Source of the DNA: an uncultured Saprospiraceae bacterium
Lineage (GTDB): Bacteria > Bacteroidota > Bacteroidia > Chitinophagales > Saprospiraceae
Reading direction: 5' to 3'
DNA length: 64,000 bases
Assembly (NCBI GenBank): GCA_937995755.1
Contig: CALKJD010000131.1
Coordinates: 1-64,000, forward strand
Shown here: piece after piece, positions 17,705 through 25,738 of the stretch
Layout: each line of letters begins with the position of its first letter
Position numbering within the stretch: the stretch's first letter is position 1
Program-made: the position numbers and the translations under genes
The notes under the pieces: model-generated
Told to the model about the DNA's origin: nothing
Databases searched by the model: none
Seen by the model: only the letters and a program-made list of their open reading frames with translations

Positions 17705-19375
17705 CTAAAATTCTGGTGCTACATGTAAAGAAATTACCTCGCCACTTATGGGATGTGTAAATGTTATCATCTCGGCATGCAGATGTAAGCGCTTGTCTTT
17801 TTTGCCATAGAGATCATCACCTACGATAGGTGCATTAAGACCATCAGTATGCGCGGCGTGTACTCTTAACTGATGCGTTCGACCAGTGATAGGGTAGAAG
17901 TGTATTTTAGTCTTTCCATCTTTTCTTTCTATCACTTCATACCTCGTCCGAGCTGACTTACCGTATTCATGACATACCTTTTGGTAAGGCCTATTATTGA
18001 TGTCGAGTTGCAAAGGTAAGTCTATATATCCTGCATCATCTTTGACTATGCCAGCAAGTAATGCGACATATCTTTTTTTAACAGTACGCTTTACAAACTG
18101 AGATTGTAACTGTGTATATATCTCTTTTGTTTTTCCTATGACTATTAATCCTGAAGTAGACATATCTAATCTATGTACTATCAAAGGGCCAGTCGAATGA
18201 GGGTATTTGGCTTTCATTCGTTCTTGCACTGAATCCGTAATATGCTTTCCTGGTGCAGATAGGAATTCCGACGGTTTGTTGATGACGCATAAGTACTCGT
18301 CCTCGTAGACAATCTCTAATGTTTTGCCAATCGCAGGATTAGTGAGTAAAGGATTAGAATCTATATCCATACCTGCTAGCATATGTCCTAATATAGGCTC
18401 ACATTTACCTCTACAGGCTGGATAGAAGTTGCCGTGTTTTCTGATTTCAGAGTTAGGTGATTTACCCCACCAAAATTCTGCTAATGCCATAGGTGTCAAT
18501 TCATTGTCAAACGCATATTGAAGCATCTTGGGTGCTGCACAATCTCCAGTGCCAGATGGCGGTATATCTATCACTCTTGTCCTAAAGATGTCTATCACAT
18601 TTCGCTTCTCGCCGGATATGTTAAGGAAGTTGTATTGATCAAATAGCCATTGCTGTAATGCATGAGATTTTGATTTGCGTTCTTCCTTAAGTTGCTGTAA
18701 TTGGTTGTGCAATGTTAGATGTTCATCTTTTGCATTAGCTAGCTGTTGATCTATATATTCTGTATAGGCTTGGAGTAGAAACTGTGCGTTCAGACTCTCT
18801 TGCTTATGCTTCGCAAGTAAAGATAGCTGTGTCTCTTCATCTGACTGATGTTGATTTAGTTCTCTTTCTGATTTTCTTCTCTTCTTATCATTTTTAAGTT
18901 TTGATTTTAGAGCCTTTAACTTATCAGAATAATCTTGTGCTATAGTATGATAGATTTCTTTGGATACAGAGAGTTGCGCATTACTTTCTAGCCTTGATAT
19001 CTCTTTAGTGAGATTAGCTAGTTGTATAGTTTCTTTTTGGAAGTAGCTAGTAGGATCAAGGATGTCGTATATCGGTGGAGCAAATCCATTGATAACAGTC
19101 TTGCCTGACATCATACCTGAAAACGCAGTTATATACCCAAGTTTGCCTAATGGGTTTTTCACCACCAAGACACCAAACATTTTGCCTATCCCTCGATCAG
19201 TATCTATTCCAAAGTCATGAACGAAATCAGTCTGATGAAGTAAATACTCCTGAAGCTCATTAACAGCGACGATTGCCAGAGGGTGAGGATCGTAATAAAA
19301 TGGAAATGTAAATCTCTGAGGTAGAGAAATGTGGCTTATATCCGATTGGTAATATTTAAAAACGTTCTTTGTCAT
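17705..19375 (-). CDS. RluA-family RNA pseudouridine synthase with long N-terminal extension
   Basis: A 556-residue protein. The C-terminal third (about 345-556) is the RluA/RsuA catalytic domain with HRLDMSTSGLIV, where the Asp (about residue 402) is the catalytic residue, plus YVALLAG and the GRTHQLRVHAAH motif. The N-terminal 340 residues include a charged coiled coil (about 120-235) and a GDCAAPKML / TPMALAEFWWG segment with cysteines (ACRGKCEP), a layout known in long RluA-like proteins of Bacteroidota and gammaproteobacteria. It isomerises uridine to pseudouridine in rRNA or tRNA; the target is unknown. The ATG at 19375 is preferred over a TTG three codons upstream. A -7 box ends only 7 bp before this ATG, so the message should be nearly leaderless. 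It is convergent with the NTF2-like gene. Confidence 0.9.
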   Translation of the reverse strand: MTKNVFKYYQSDISHISLPQRFTFPFYYDPHPLAIVAVNELQEYLLHQTDFVHDFGIDTDRGIGKMFGVLVVKNPLGKLGYITAFSGMMSGKTVINGFAPPIYDILDPTSYFQKETIQLANLTKEISRLESNAQLSVSKEIYHTIAQDYSDKLKALKSKLKNDKKRRKSERELNQHQSDEETQLSLLAKHKQESLNAQFLLQAYTEYIDQQLANAKDEHLTLHNQLQQLKEERKSKSHALQQWLFDQYNFLNISGEKRNVIDIFRTRVIDIPPSGTGDCAAPKMLQYAFDNELTPMALAEFWWGKSPNSEIRKHGNFYPACRGKCEPILGHMLAGMDIDSNPLLTNPAIGKTLEIVYEDEYLCVINKPSEFLSAPGKHITDSVQERMKAKYPHSTGPLIVHRLDMSTSGLIVIGKTKEIYTQLQSQFVKRTVKKRYVALLAGIVKDDAGYIDLPLQLDINNRPYQKVCHEYGKSARTRYEVIERKDGKTKIHFYPITGRTHQLRVHAAHTDGLNAPIVGDDLYGKKDKRLHLHAEMITFTHPISGEVISLHVAPEF

Positions 19376-19381
19376 GGCCCA

Positions 19382-19413
19382 CAAATGTAAGCTATAGGCA
19401 ATAGAGTTATCAA
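19382..19413 (-). promoter_or_regulatory. Promoter of the pseudouridine synthase gene (TTG-N21-TACATTTG)
   Basis: On the minus strand TTG at 19413-19411 and TACATTTG at 19389-19382 are separated by 21 bp, close to the Bacteroidota consensus. The expected start point falls at about 19376, directly at the ATG at 19375, which implies a leaderless or nearly leaderless transcript. Confidence 0.55.
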
Positions 19414-19450
19414 TTTGACAGACAATAGATTCTCATCGTATCACACTAGA

Positions 19451-19894
19451 TTAACATCCTAATAATAACTCGATTTGATTTTGCTTGAGTACATACTTCC
19501 TGTCTGTGGTAAGTATGATTACGCTTTCTCCATCTTTGCATTGTGATACTAAATCATCCGCTTTGATATCGGTATATACCTTGTCAGAGTACAATCTTAA
19601 GGTTCCTGTTTTATTATCTTTAATGGCGATCTGGAAAGTAGGAGCGTCAATCGCTGATAATCTTTCACTATCCTCTACTATTTGCAAGGATATTTGACCA
19701 TACATTTGCATTCCTAGCATCAATCCACTTTGAGACCAAGGCATATCCGAGAGTAATTTATCTTCATACTTTATAGCAAGTTCTACTGTATAATCTGTGG
19801 AAACTACAGCTCTATATGGATCGTTAAACAAAGTCTGGGCTTTACTGGATATAGATAATAATATACATGCGATGGTGATTTGTAATATTTTCAT
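19451..19894 (-). CDS. Secreted protein of unknown function
   Basis: A 147-residue protein with a Sec signal peptide (MKILQITIACILLSISSKAQ, cleavage after AQ or KA). The mature part is beta-rich with a mix of charged and polar residues (YTVELAIKYEDKLL, IAIKDNKTGTLRLYSDKVY, VIILTTDRKYVLKQNQ) and two cysteines. I recognise no family. An ATG 14 codons upstream would put a polar extension ahead of the signal sequence, so the later ATG at 19894 is used. It is divergent from the membrane-bound winged-helix regulator at 20110, with 215 bp between, and could be its target. Confidence 0.6.
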   Translation of the reverse strand: MKILQITIACILLSISSKAQTLFNDPYRAVVSTDYTVELAIKYEDKLLSDMPWSQSGLMLGMQMYGQISLQIVEDSERLSAIDAPTFQIAIKDNKTGTLRLYSDKVYTDIKADDLVSQCKDGESVIILTTDRKYVLKQNQIELLLGC

Positions 19895-20035
19895 AATGTG
19901 ATATTTGATAGAGTTAATAATTACTCCAAATGTCATAGACTTGGTTAAGTATCGCTAAAATAGCCTGTAAAACGATGTAAATGAAATGTAAAAGCCTGTA
20001 TTCTAAGGAGTAATGATTGTAAATTGCAGCTCAGA

Positions 20036-20050
20036 CTTTCATCATGAAAG
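20036..20050. repeat. Palindrome CTTTCAT-C-ATGAAAG in a divergent promoter region
   Basis: Seven-base arms separated by one base, located 60 bp upstream of the winged-helix regulator gene and about 140 bp upstream of the divergent secreted-protein gene. A dimeric regulator could bind here, for example the product of the gene at 20110. There is no T-run, so it is not a terminator. The CTTTCAT half-site also occurs in the repeats at 23.1-23.3 kb. Confidence 0.35.
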
Positions 20051-20109
20051 CTGAAGATTAGGTAAGTGATATAACTTATTGAGTGGAAATATTCTAAAAT
20101 TACTTCAAT

Positions 20110-21000
20110 ATGAAGAATTGGACAAAGATAGCCTTGGTTGCTATTTTATTGGCTTCGCTAGGATTAATGGGAGCTACAGGCCTTAGGTCTAACGCCCAGA
20201 TCGAATGGAATGCAGAGTCGGTTAATCTAGCTCTGAGACAAGTAGCGCATCAGCTATATAAGCTCTGTGATAACCACACTGAGCGAATAGAGGCGGTGGA
20301 GCAAAGTGGAGACTTCGTTTTTTCTATTCGCGTAGAGGAGTATGTAGATTACGATATGCTTCCTAGCTTGATAGATAAAGCGCTTAAAGATTTTGGATTA
20401 CCTAGTAAGTATGAAGTGGCTCTCAAAAACTGTGAAGATGATCAGATCGAATTGGGGTATACTTATATTGCTCTGACGCGAAATGAAGTGGCTTGTAGAG
20501 GTAGAGAGTATGACCTCAATTGTAGTAAAATACAAATCACTTTTTACGAGCCCAAGAGTGAAAGTTCTTTATTTAATTACTTATTGATAACGCTGCTACT
20601 TGGAAGTATAATAGGTCTACTACTATTCAAGTTTGCTTCAGTGAAAGAGGAGGAGGAAGTTGATAATGTAGCCTTGCCGAAAGCGAAATCCGAAGTAAAG
20701 GATAATAGCATATCGATAGGTAAGTTTAGATTTGATCATATCAATCAATCTCTAACTACCCAAGAGGAAATTACTAGCCTTACGTTTAGAGAATCAAAGT
20801 TGTTGCATTATTTGGCTACGCATGCTAATCAAGTATTGAGCAGAGATCAAATCCAAGCCAACGTATGGGAAGATGAAGGTGTTATCGTCGGTAGAAGTTT
20901 GGATGTATTTATCTCTAGATTAAGAAAGATACTAAAGAGTGATGATTCTATACAGATCAAAAGTGTGCATGGAGTAGGGTATAGATTGGAGTTGAAGTAA
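20110..21000 (+). CDS. Membrane-bound winged-helix transcriptional regulator (ToxR/CadC-like, inverted order)
   Basis: A 296-residue protein. An N-terminal signal/anchor helix (about 7-25), a soluble region with two cysteines (about 26-155), a second membrane helix (about 157-175: YLLITLLLGSIIGLLLF), an acidic linker, and a C-terminal OmpR-type winged helix (about 203-296: FRFDHINQSLT, LTFRESKLLHYLATHANQVLSRDQI, RSLDVFISRLRKIL, VHGVGYRLE). The topology puts the middle region outside and the DNA-binding domain inside, so it is a one-component sensor that binds DNA from the inner membrane. There is no receiver domain and no phospho-acceptor. Such proteins are frequent in Bacteroidota but poorly studied. 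Its palindromic upstream sequence suggests autoregulation. The external signal is unknown. Confidence 0.85.
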   Translation: MKNWTKIALVAILLASLGLMGATGLRSNAQIEWNAESVNLALRQVAHQLYKLCDNHTERIEAVEQSGDFVFSIRVEEYVDYDMLPSLIDKALKDFGLPSKYEVALKNCEDDQIELGYTYIALTRNEVACRGREYDLNCSKIQITFYEPKSESSLFNYLLITLLLGSIIGLLLFKFASVKEEEEVDNVALPKAKSEVKDNSISIGKFRFDHINQSLTTQEEITSLTFRESKLLHYLATHANQVLSRDQIQANVWEDEGVIVGRSLDVFISRLRKILKSDDSIQIKSVHGVGYRLELK

Positions 21001-21054
21001 GATGCTGTTGTTTTGTTTTAGAGTTTGGAGATAGATAAGTTATTCTGATCTGAG

Positions 21055-21097
21055 TAAAGAAAAACAGCCCTATACATCAATAGAGGTATAGGGCTGT
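21055..21097 (-). terminator. Strong rho-independent terminator of the beta-propeller gene
   Basis: A 12-bp perfect stem, ACAGCCCTATAC (21064-21075) with GTATAGGGCTGT (21086-21097), with a 10-nt loop; on the minus strand it is followed by TTTTCTTT. It lies 36 bp beyond the stop at 21133 and may also stop transcription from the convergent regulator gene. Confidence 0.85.
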
Positions 21098-21132
21098 AGT
21101 TAAGATATATCTTAATCCTAAATGAAATTTAT

Positions 21133-22962
21133 TTATTTCTGTTTAAGTGTATCATGACATTTTACTGATTTACCACTTTCAACAGTGATGATAGTTTGCT
21201 CATAATCATCGATTAGATAAATAGGGCTTTTATCTTTCATTCTTACTGTAGAGACAGTTTTTCCGGTGTCTTTATTGACTTTTACTACTTGCTTATCTTT
21301 TTTAGCTTTCATAAATATGTATACGAAGTCTTTGTCTTCTTTAGTCGCCATGTATCTAGTGTTACTGATGCCAAATACTGGAGCGCCACCTACATAAAGG
21401 CCGTTACTTTTAGTTCTCTCATCAGCACCGTCGGAGCTTGCATCTTGAAAAGAGCCACTCATCATTCTATCCATTCTATTAAGGTCTGAGATTGCTCCTC
21501 CTACATTGACACCTCCGATTGTAGACGCCATTGCCGTCAACGCACCAAAAGCTCTTGAAGCAGAAACTGGCTTGTAATGATTATTAAATTTAACCTTTCC
21601 TGTTTTGCTTACTAAAGCTACATTCTGACTAGACGAGATAAAATATCCTGACTCTCTTACATCTATACTTGCCCAATCTTCAGAATCATTAAACTTTTCA
21701 AATTTAATATCTTTTGCAATTTCCTTAGAAGTTCCTTTTTTGATATCGAAAGTAGTAAGCTTTTTGTCAGAGAATATCACAACTTTGTTATCGTCTTGAT
21801 CAAATGCTACTGCTGGATTTCCTTTTATTTTGACATCGTCTTTACTTACTTTATCTCCTTTAGTATAATTGAGGATATTAGATTTTTCTCCTGAAATGTA
21901 AAATACACCTTTGCTTACAGCACTGACAAATATTACTCTTCCAGAAACACCTTTGTCCCATTTTTTCTTACCATTCTTATCTAAAAGAGTGATTTTTCCT
22001 TCTTGCTCATACTTTGAAATAGTAATATATCCTTTGTCAGATTTTATTACTTGATCGCTTTGTCCAGGATAGTCTGGTTTTTTCCAACGCAGTGATTGGG
22101 TTTTAGAATCATAGATATTCATCCCTTTTTTATGCATTACGATTATTTCATCGCCAGACTTCTGTATTCCTAATAATTTGTCTTTCAGCTTTATTGGTTC
22201 TGATAGTTGTGATTTACCATCATTAGTAGTAACGAGATCCATATACTTATCTACGCCTACAAATAGCTGATTGTCTTCTTCATTTACAACTATAGTTTTA
22301 ATATCATCGTCATATTCTTTAGTCCAAACTTTAGCACCGCTTTTTAGATCGATTCCTATGATTGACTTCTTATAAGCTACAACCATGATATTGTTTATAG
22401 TCACAGGGTCACCACTTAGAAACGATGTCTTACCCTTGAGAAGACCACCTAGTCCACCTTTTGCCTTGTCGATATCAAGTGACCATAATGGAGAAGTAGT
22501 TACGAGATCGTACCAAACGAGTTCATATCTTTTATCTTTTTTAATCTGAAAAAGTATAGCGTTATCCGACTGATATAATTTGTAATCCATGATTGATATA
22601 TCCTCAGATTTTGAATCCATAAGTGTTTGTCCATCTGTGGCATTCACAACTTGTAGAGATTCTTTACCTAATAGATTTTGTGTTTTAGCTACAAAATATG
22701 GCAATTGCTCAATCATGCTTACCGTTGACATCTCAACAGCCTTGAGATTTTCATTGATCCATATCACTTCTCCACTAATCGGATCTAATCCAGCCATTGC
22801 TTTATCTCCTCCGACAAGCACTGTTCCGTCATTAGCTTGTTTTAACCAGTTGATTTGATACAGCTTATCTTTAAGTGAAGTTTCCCAGTCTTTCTGAGAT
22901 ATTCCCATTTGAGTCAAGCATATAGCACATAGTAGTGCTATCATTCTAAATGTTGATTTCAT
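21133..22962 (-). CDS. Secreted PQQ/WD-like beta-propeller protein
   Basis: A 609-residue protein with a Sec signal peptide (1-22, MKSTFRMIALLCAICLTQMG then IS/Q). The mature part has repeated propeller blades: INWLKQANDGTVLVGGD / AGLDPISGEVIW; YELVWYDLVTTSPLWSLD; VVAYKKSIIGIDLKSGAKVW; ITISKYEQEGKITLLDKNGKKKW; VAFDQDDNKVVIFSDKKLTTFD. These are PQQ-like (PF13360-type) repeats, about 7-8 blades. No heme or quinoprotein catalytic residues can be seen, so it is probably a binding or scaffold propeller rather than a dehydrogenase; a BamB-like role lacks the lipobox. A Gly/Ala-rich insert sits at about 475-500. It is a single-gene transcript with its own terminator. Confidence 0.8.
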   Translation of the reverse strand: MKSTFRMIALLCAICLTQMGISQKDWETSLKDKLYQINWLKQANDGTVLVGGDKAMAGLDPISGEVIWINENLKAVEMSTVSMIEQLPYFVAKTQNLLGKESLQVVNATDGQTLMDSKSEDISIMDYKLYQSDNAILFQIKKDKRYELVWYDLVTTSPLWSLDIDKAKGGLGGLLKGKTSFLSGDPVTINNIMVVAYKKSIIGIDLKSGAKVWTKEYDDDIKTIVVNEEDNQLFVGVDKYMDLVTTNDGKSQLSEPIKLKDKLLGIQKSGDEIIVMHKKGMNIYDSKTQSLRWKKPDYPGQSDQVIKSDKGYITISKYEQEGKITLLDKNGKKKWDKGVSGRVIFVSAVSKGVFYISGEKSNILNYTKGDKVSKDDVKIKGNPAVAFDQDDNKVVIFSDKKLTTFDIKKGTSKEIAKDIKFEKFNDSEDWASIDVRESGYFISSSQNVALVSKTGKVKFNNHYKPVSASRAFGALTAMASTIGGVNVGGAISDLNRMDRMMSGSFQDASSDGADERTKSNGLYVGGAPVFGISNTRYMATKEDKDFVYIFMKAKKDKQVVKVNKDTGKTVSTVRMKDKSPIYLIDDYEQTIITVESGKSVKCHDTLKQK

Positions 22963-23071
22963 TGTAATTTTTTGAGTGTAACCTACAGACTATAGGTGTA
23001 CGTTAAATAATAATTATCTTAATTGAGGGTAATAATAGAAAAAAGCTTTCTGTCATACTAGTAACTTCTTC

Positions 23072-23138
23072 CATAATGTCCAAAAAGCATATTTTTAGAG
23101 GTAGGATTATATTATGAAAGTTATCGAGAAGTCTGATT
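23072..23138 (+). repeat. 67-bp direct repeat, copy 1
   Basis: It begins CATAATGTCC and ends GTCTGATT. Aligned without gaps to copy 2 at 23188-23254 it differs at 8 of 67 positions (88% identity by my count). Conserved blocks are CATAATGTCC at the left and TATATTATGAAAGTTATCGAG in the right half (given as parts TATATTATGAAAG and TTATCGAG). The two copies are 49 bp apart. No third copy was seen in the window. Confidence 0.85.
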
Positions 23139-23187
23139 CAAGGTTTTAGTTATGTTGGAGACAGTCAAGCGTGAGCACCCAAACTTT

Positions 23188-23254
23188 CATAATGTCCCAA
23201 AAGCACATTTTTCGAGTTAGAAATATATTATGAAAGTTATCGAGTAGTCGGATT
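23188..23254 (+). repeat. 67-bp direct repeat, copy 2
   Basis: It begins CATAATGTCC and ends GTCGGATT. It is preceded by AACTTT, so AACTTTCATAAT (23182-23193) is an exact inverted match to ATTATGAAAGTT (23228-23239) within the same copy; transcribed, this would form a 12-bp stem with a 34-nt loop. In copy 1 the left arm is degenerate (AACTTCTTCCATAAT). Confidence 0.85.
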
Positions 23255-23263
23255 TTTTGCATT

Positions 23264-23298
23264 AGGCATAAAAAAAGCTGTCCTATAATAAGAACAGC
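23264..23298. terminator. Terminator downstream of the A-type Fe-S carrier gene
   Basis: On the minus strand GCTGTTC (23298-23292) pairs with GGACAGC (23283-23277; one G-T wobble) and is followed by seven Ts. The plus strand reads CAGCCTTTT after the stem, so weaker termination in that direction is possible. Confidence 0.65.
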
Positions 23299-23326
23299 CT
23301 TTTGTCTAATTGCTTTTTTTAATCGG

Positions 23327-23353
23327 TGAGTTAGTCTATTGAAAGCTAACTCA
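23327..23353. repeat. Hairpin TGAGTTAG / CTAACTCA next to the Fe-S carrier stop codon
   Basis: An exact 8-bp stem with an 11-nt loop, 17 bp after the stop at 23371 on the minus strand. There is no T-run next to it on the minus strand. It may protect the mRNA 3' end or act with the following terminator. Confidence 0.5.
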
Positions 23354-23370
23354 TTACTCTCAATCCCTTA

Positions 23371-23730
23371 TTAGGCATTAAAAGATGTACCGCACCCACA
23401 GCTTTCGGAAGCATTAGGATTGTTAAATGCGAACCCTCTATTATTTAGTCCGTTTAACCAGTCGATTTCCATACCTAAAAGGTAGATGCCATGCGACTTC
23501 TCCATAAATACTTTGATCCCATTGCTATAAGTAACCGTGTCTTTCTCTTTCTGTACATCAAAACCTAAAACATAGCTAAATCCACTACATCCGCCACCTT
23601 TTACACCTACGCGTAGACCATACTCCTCAGGAACGTTTTGCTCGCTCATGATTCGCTTTAATTGCATTACTGCATCGTCTGTAAGTATTACTGATGATGT
23701 GTTTACCGCTTTATCTATTACTTCACTCAT
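23371..23730 (-). CDS. A-type iron-sulfur cluster carrier (IscA/ErpA/HesB family)
   Basis: A 119-residue protein of the HesB/IscA family. The three conserved cysteines are present: one in GGGCSGFSY and two in ESCGCGTSF near the C-terminus, which bind the [Fe-S] cluster for delivery to apoproteins. LTDDAVMQLKRIM and GLRVGVKGGGC are family landmarks. Ten extra N-terminal residues precede the core. It is a single gene here, without iscU, iscS or suf genes next to it, so it is more likely an ErpA-like late carrier than part of a biogenesis operon. Confidence 0.95.
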   Translation of the reverse strand: MSEVIDKAVNTSSVILTDDAVMQLKRIMSEQNVPEEYGLRVGVKGGGCSGFSYVLGFDVQKEKDTVTYSNGIKVFMEKSHGIYLLGMEIDWLNGLNNRGFAFNNPNASESCGCGTSFNA

Positions 23731-23871
23731 AGTATTATTATTGTATTTCTGCTAATCTAAACGTTTATCGCCTAGCATAGTTCTCTTAACTAGTGCAAAT
23801 ATAATGCAGAATGTTGTATTAGGGACATTTTGGACTTGATGATCTCTGAATACTCTTCATTCATACCATGA

Positions 23872-24480
23872 CTAGAGGTGTTTTCTGACATCTATCCAAG
23901 GTACTCCGGCAGCATCTGCGGCATCCATCCCTTTTTCTCCATCTTCAAATACAAGACACTCATTAGGAGCCACACCTATATGATTGGCGCCTTTGAGCCA
24001 TACTTCAGGGTGAGGTTTTGGATTTTGCACGTCATCCGCTGATATTATGATATCAAACCAATCGATAATACCTGCATCTTCTAAAGCTGCAATAGCGTTA
24101 GGCCTACTAGATCCAGTACCTATAGTCATAGGTATCTTACCATAGTAATGTTGAGCTATTTCGATTATGGGGGCTATTTTTTTGATGGGTCCAGCATTCG
24201 CCTTTACCTCTCGATAAGTAGATTGTTTTAATTTGGTAAAGTCTTCTGTATCGATAGACCAGTTGTTCTCTGAAGCCAATTTGACAATCAGTTGTCTAGT
24301 TGGGATGCCTGCATTGATTTCTATCATCTCGGCTGTGATAGGTAAGCCAAAATGAGTGCCTGTCTGAATCCATGCATCTATGTGTAACTGCATATTATCT
24401 ACCAATGTACCATCGAGGTCAAACAATAATGCTTTTACTTCATCACTAATTTCTATACCGCAGCTAAATTTCATATTCAT
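23872..24480 (-). CDS. HAD-superfamily phosphatase (beta-phosphoglucomutase/YqaB-like)
   Basis: A 202-residue HAD subfamily IA enzyme. Motif I is LLFDLDGTLVDN (nucleophile and general-acid Asp), motif II the Thr in TIGTGSSR, motif III the Lys in NPKPHPEVWLKG, and motif IV FEDGEKGMDAADAAG. The small helical cap lies between motifs I and II. The motif IV pattern and length fit sugar-phosphate phosphatases or phosphoglucomutases such as YqaB. The start is ATG 24480 (or 24474, two codons on); a TTG at 24516 would add a tail before the core. A consensus -7 box lies 34 bp upstream. It is an orphan gene, so the substrate is unknown. Confidence 0.9.
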   Translation of the reverse strand: MNMKFSCGIEISDEVKALLFDLDGTLVDNMQLHIDAWIQTGTHFGLPITAEMIEINAGIPTRQLIVKLASENNWSIDTEDFTKLKQSTYREVKANAGPIKKIAPIIEIAQHYYGKIPMTIGTGSSRPNAIAALEDAGIIDWFDIIISADDVQNPKPHPEVWLKGANHIGVAPNECLVFEDGEKGMDAADAAGVPWIDVRKHL

Positions 24481-24513
24481 TTTAAAAAGATAAATAAAAG
24501 GAAAGTCAAAGCA

Positions 24514-24521
24514 CAAACCTA
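24514..24521 (-). promoter_or_regulatory. -7 box TAGGTTTG for the HAD phosphatase gene
   Basis: Exact TAnnTTTG match on the minus strand, giving a predicted 5' leader of about 28 nt before the ATG at 24480. No -33 TTG at the usual distance was found. Confidence 0.4.
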
Positions 24522-24574
24522 AACATTCTCTTGATGATTAGAGCGCTTCTTGAATCAATATTATGATACCAATA

Positions 24575-24892
24575 TCAATGGAGGTTCGATTGATTGTTGT
24601 TGATCTTATGACGCAATGTGCGGATTATTTCATTTATAAAATATACACTACATCCTGCCAAGAGAAGATATCTAGTCAAGGTAATCGTATATCGTACTTT
24701 AGAAGAACCTTCTTCTTTACCATATATTATATAAGTGCAGACTATAGCAAGGGTTACCATAGCTAAGGTAATGGCAAGGGTATACACTTTAAATTTAGTG
24801 CTATACGTATTACTATTGCGATGCTTCCGCTTATCTAAGTACATCACCAAAATGAACATAACGAAAACGATCATTGATAAGTTACTATCCAT
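24575..24892 (-). CDS. Small integral membrane protein, function unknown
   Basis: A 105-residue protein with three hydrophobic helices: about 3-19 (SNLSMIVFVMFILVMYL), 35-57 (YTLAITLAMVTLAIVCTYIIYG) and 70-88 (YTITLTRYLLLAGCSVYFI), separated by short basic loops (DKRKHR, GKEEGSSKVR). The positive-inside rule and a regular distribution of hydrophobic residues support a real gene. No family is recognised. It is upstream of, and on the same strand as, the HAD gene but 95 bp away, with a promoter box between them. Confidence 0.6.
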   Translation of the reverse strand: MDSNLSMIVFVMFILVMYLDKRKHRNSNTYSTKFKVYTLAITLAMVTLAIVCTYIIYGKEEGSSKVRYTITLTRYLLLAGCSVYFINEIIRTLRHKINNNQSNLH

Positions 24893-25198
24893 AACACGTA
24901 GTGTTTTAAAGTGTAATCCAACGAAATGGAGTATCTCAGCTAATTGAATTCAGAAATACTATGTTGAAGATAGTAGAAATATTTGCTTGTTAAACTCTTT
25001 TGCTAGGTGAGTTCTACGTAATTGCTTCTATGAAGGTAGAGTGTTTCTCTACTTACTAGGTGCTTGACTGTTAGATTTGCTATCAATCATAAATGATATT
25101 TAGAATAGAGACGAGTCAACTTGATGCGAATTTTGATCTTGATTAGCAGCAAATCTACTACCTTAGCCATTCACTATTATTAAACCTAATTACATTAA
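24893..25198. other. Intergenic region between divergent genes, 306 bp
   Basis: AT-rich. It should hold the promoter of the small membrane protein (not identified) and that of the downstream gene (25139-25166, listed). Nothing else was recognised. Confidence 0.4.
25139..25166 (+). promoter_or_regulatory. Promoter TTG-N17-TACCTTAG
   Basis: TTG at 25139-25141 and TACCTTAG at 25159-25166 (7 of 8 to TAnnTTTG) with 17 bp between, 32 bp before the GTG start at 25199. It would drive the operon of the DUF7935-like and nucleotidase genes. Confidence 0.45.
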
Positions 25199-25720
25199 GT
25201 GGAAACATTCTTAGAAATACTCAAATATTCAATACCGGCACTCATAGTATTTGCTACCATTTATACTATCATGAAGAAGTATATGGATAATCAATACGCG
25301 CTCGAATCACTCAAGTTTAGACAAGGGCAAAATCAAGATATATTGCCACTCAAGTTGCAAGCATATGAGAGATTGATGCTGCTCTGTGAGCGTATCTCTA
25401 TTCCTAATCTGACATATAGATTAGCGAATAAGGATATTACCAAAGAGCAACTACAGACTGCGATGATGATAGCCATACAGCAAGAATATGAGCATAACCT
25501 GACTCAACAGATTTATGTATCTGATAAGCTATGGGATATCATCAACTTAGCGAAAGACCAAACTATACAACTTATTGGTAAGGCATCTGAAGGTATGCAA
25601 GCCGGAGATCCACCTTCGATGTTAGTGGAGAGAGCAACTCGTCTGATCGACAGTATGAGTATGAATCCACTCGAACAAGCAAAATCTGCCATCAAGCAAG
25701 AGATAAAGCAACTACTCTAA
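25199..25720 (+). CDS. Membrane-anchored conserved protein, DUF7935-like
   Basis: A 173-residue protein starting with GTG: an N-terminal membrane helix (about 8-26), then a soluble helical domain with LPLKLQAYERLMLLCERISIPNL and QQIYVSDKLWDIINLAKDQ, recognisable as a conserved family common in Bacteroidota. A later ATG at residue 24 would remove the anchor, so GTG is preferred. It precedes the 5'-nucleotidase C-terminal-domain gene by 18 bp, so the three genes 25199-27496 probably form an operon. Function is unknown. Confidence 0.75.
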   Translation: METFLEILKYSIPALIVFATIYTIMKKYMDNQYALESLKFRQGQNQDILPLKLQAYERLMLLCERISIPNLTYRLANKDITKEQLQTAMMIAIQQEYEHNLTQQIYVSDKLWDIINLAKDQTIQLIGKASEGMQAGDPPSMLVERATRLIDSMSMNPLEQAKSAIKQEIKQLL

Positions 25721-25738
25721 TAGTACAACACATAAGAT

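Larger units (their letters stand above)
22963..23370. other. Intergenic region, 408 bp, with direct repeats and terminator
   Basis: It contains two 67-bp direct repeats, a terminator and a further hairpin, each listed separately, and the promoter of the propeller gene near 22963-23040. No open frame is likely. Confidence 0.6.

Noticed and set aside
17705-19384. TTG start three codons upstream for the pseudouridine synthase
   Set aside because: The -7 box lies within 3 bp of that TTG, which would place it upstream of the transcription start; the ATG at 19375 fits better.
23072-23254. CRISPR array
   Set aside because: Only two units of 67 bp with 8 differences and no cas genes nearby; length and divergence do not fit CRISPR repeats.
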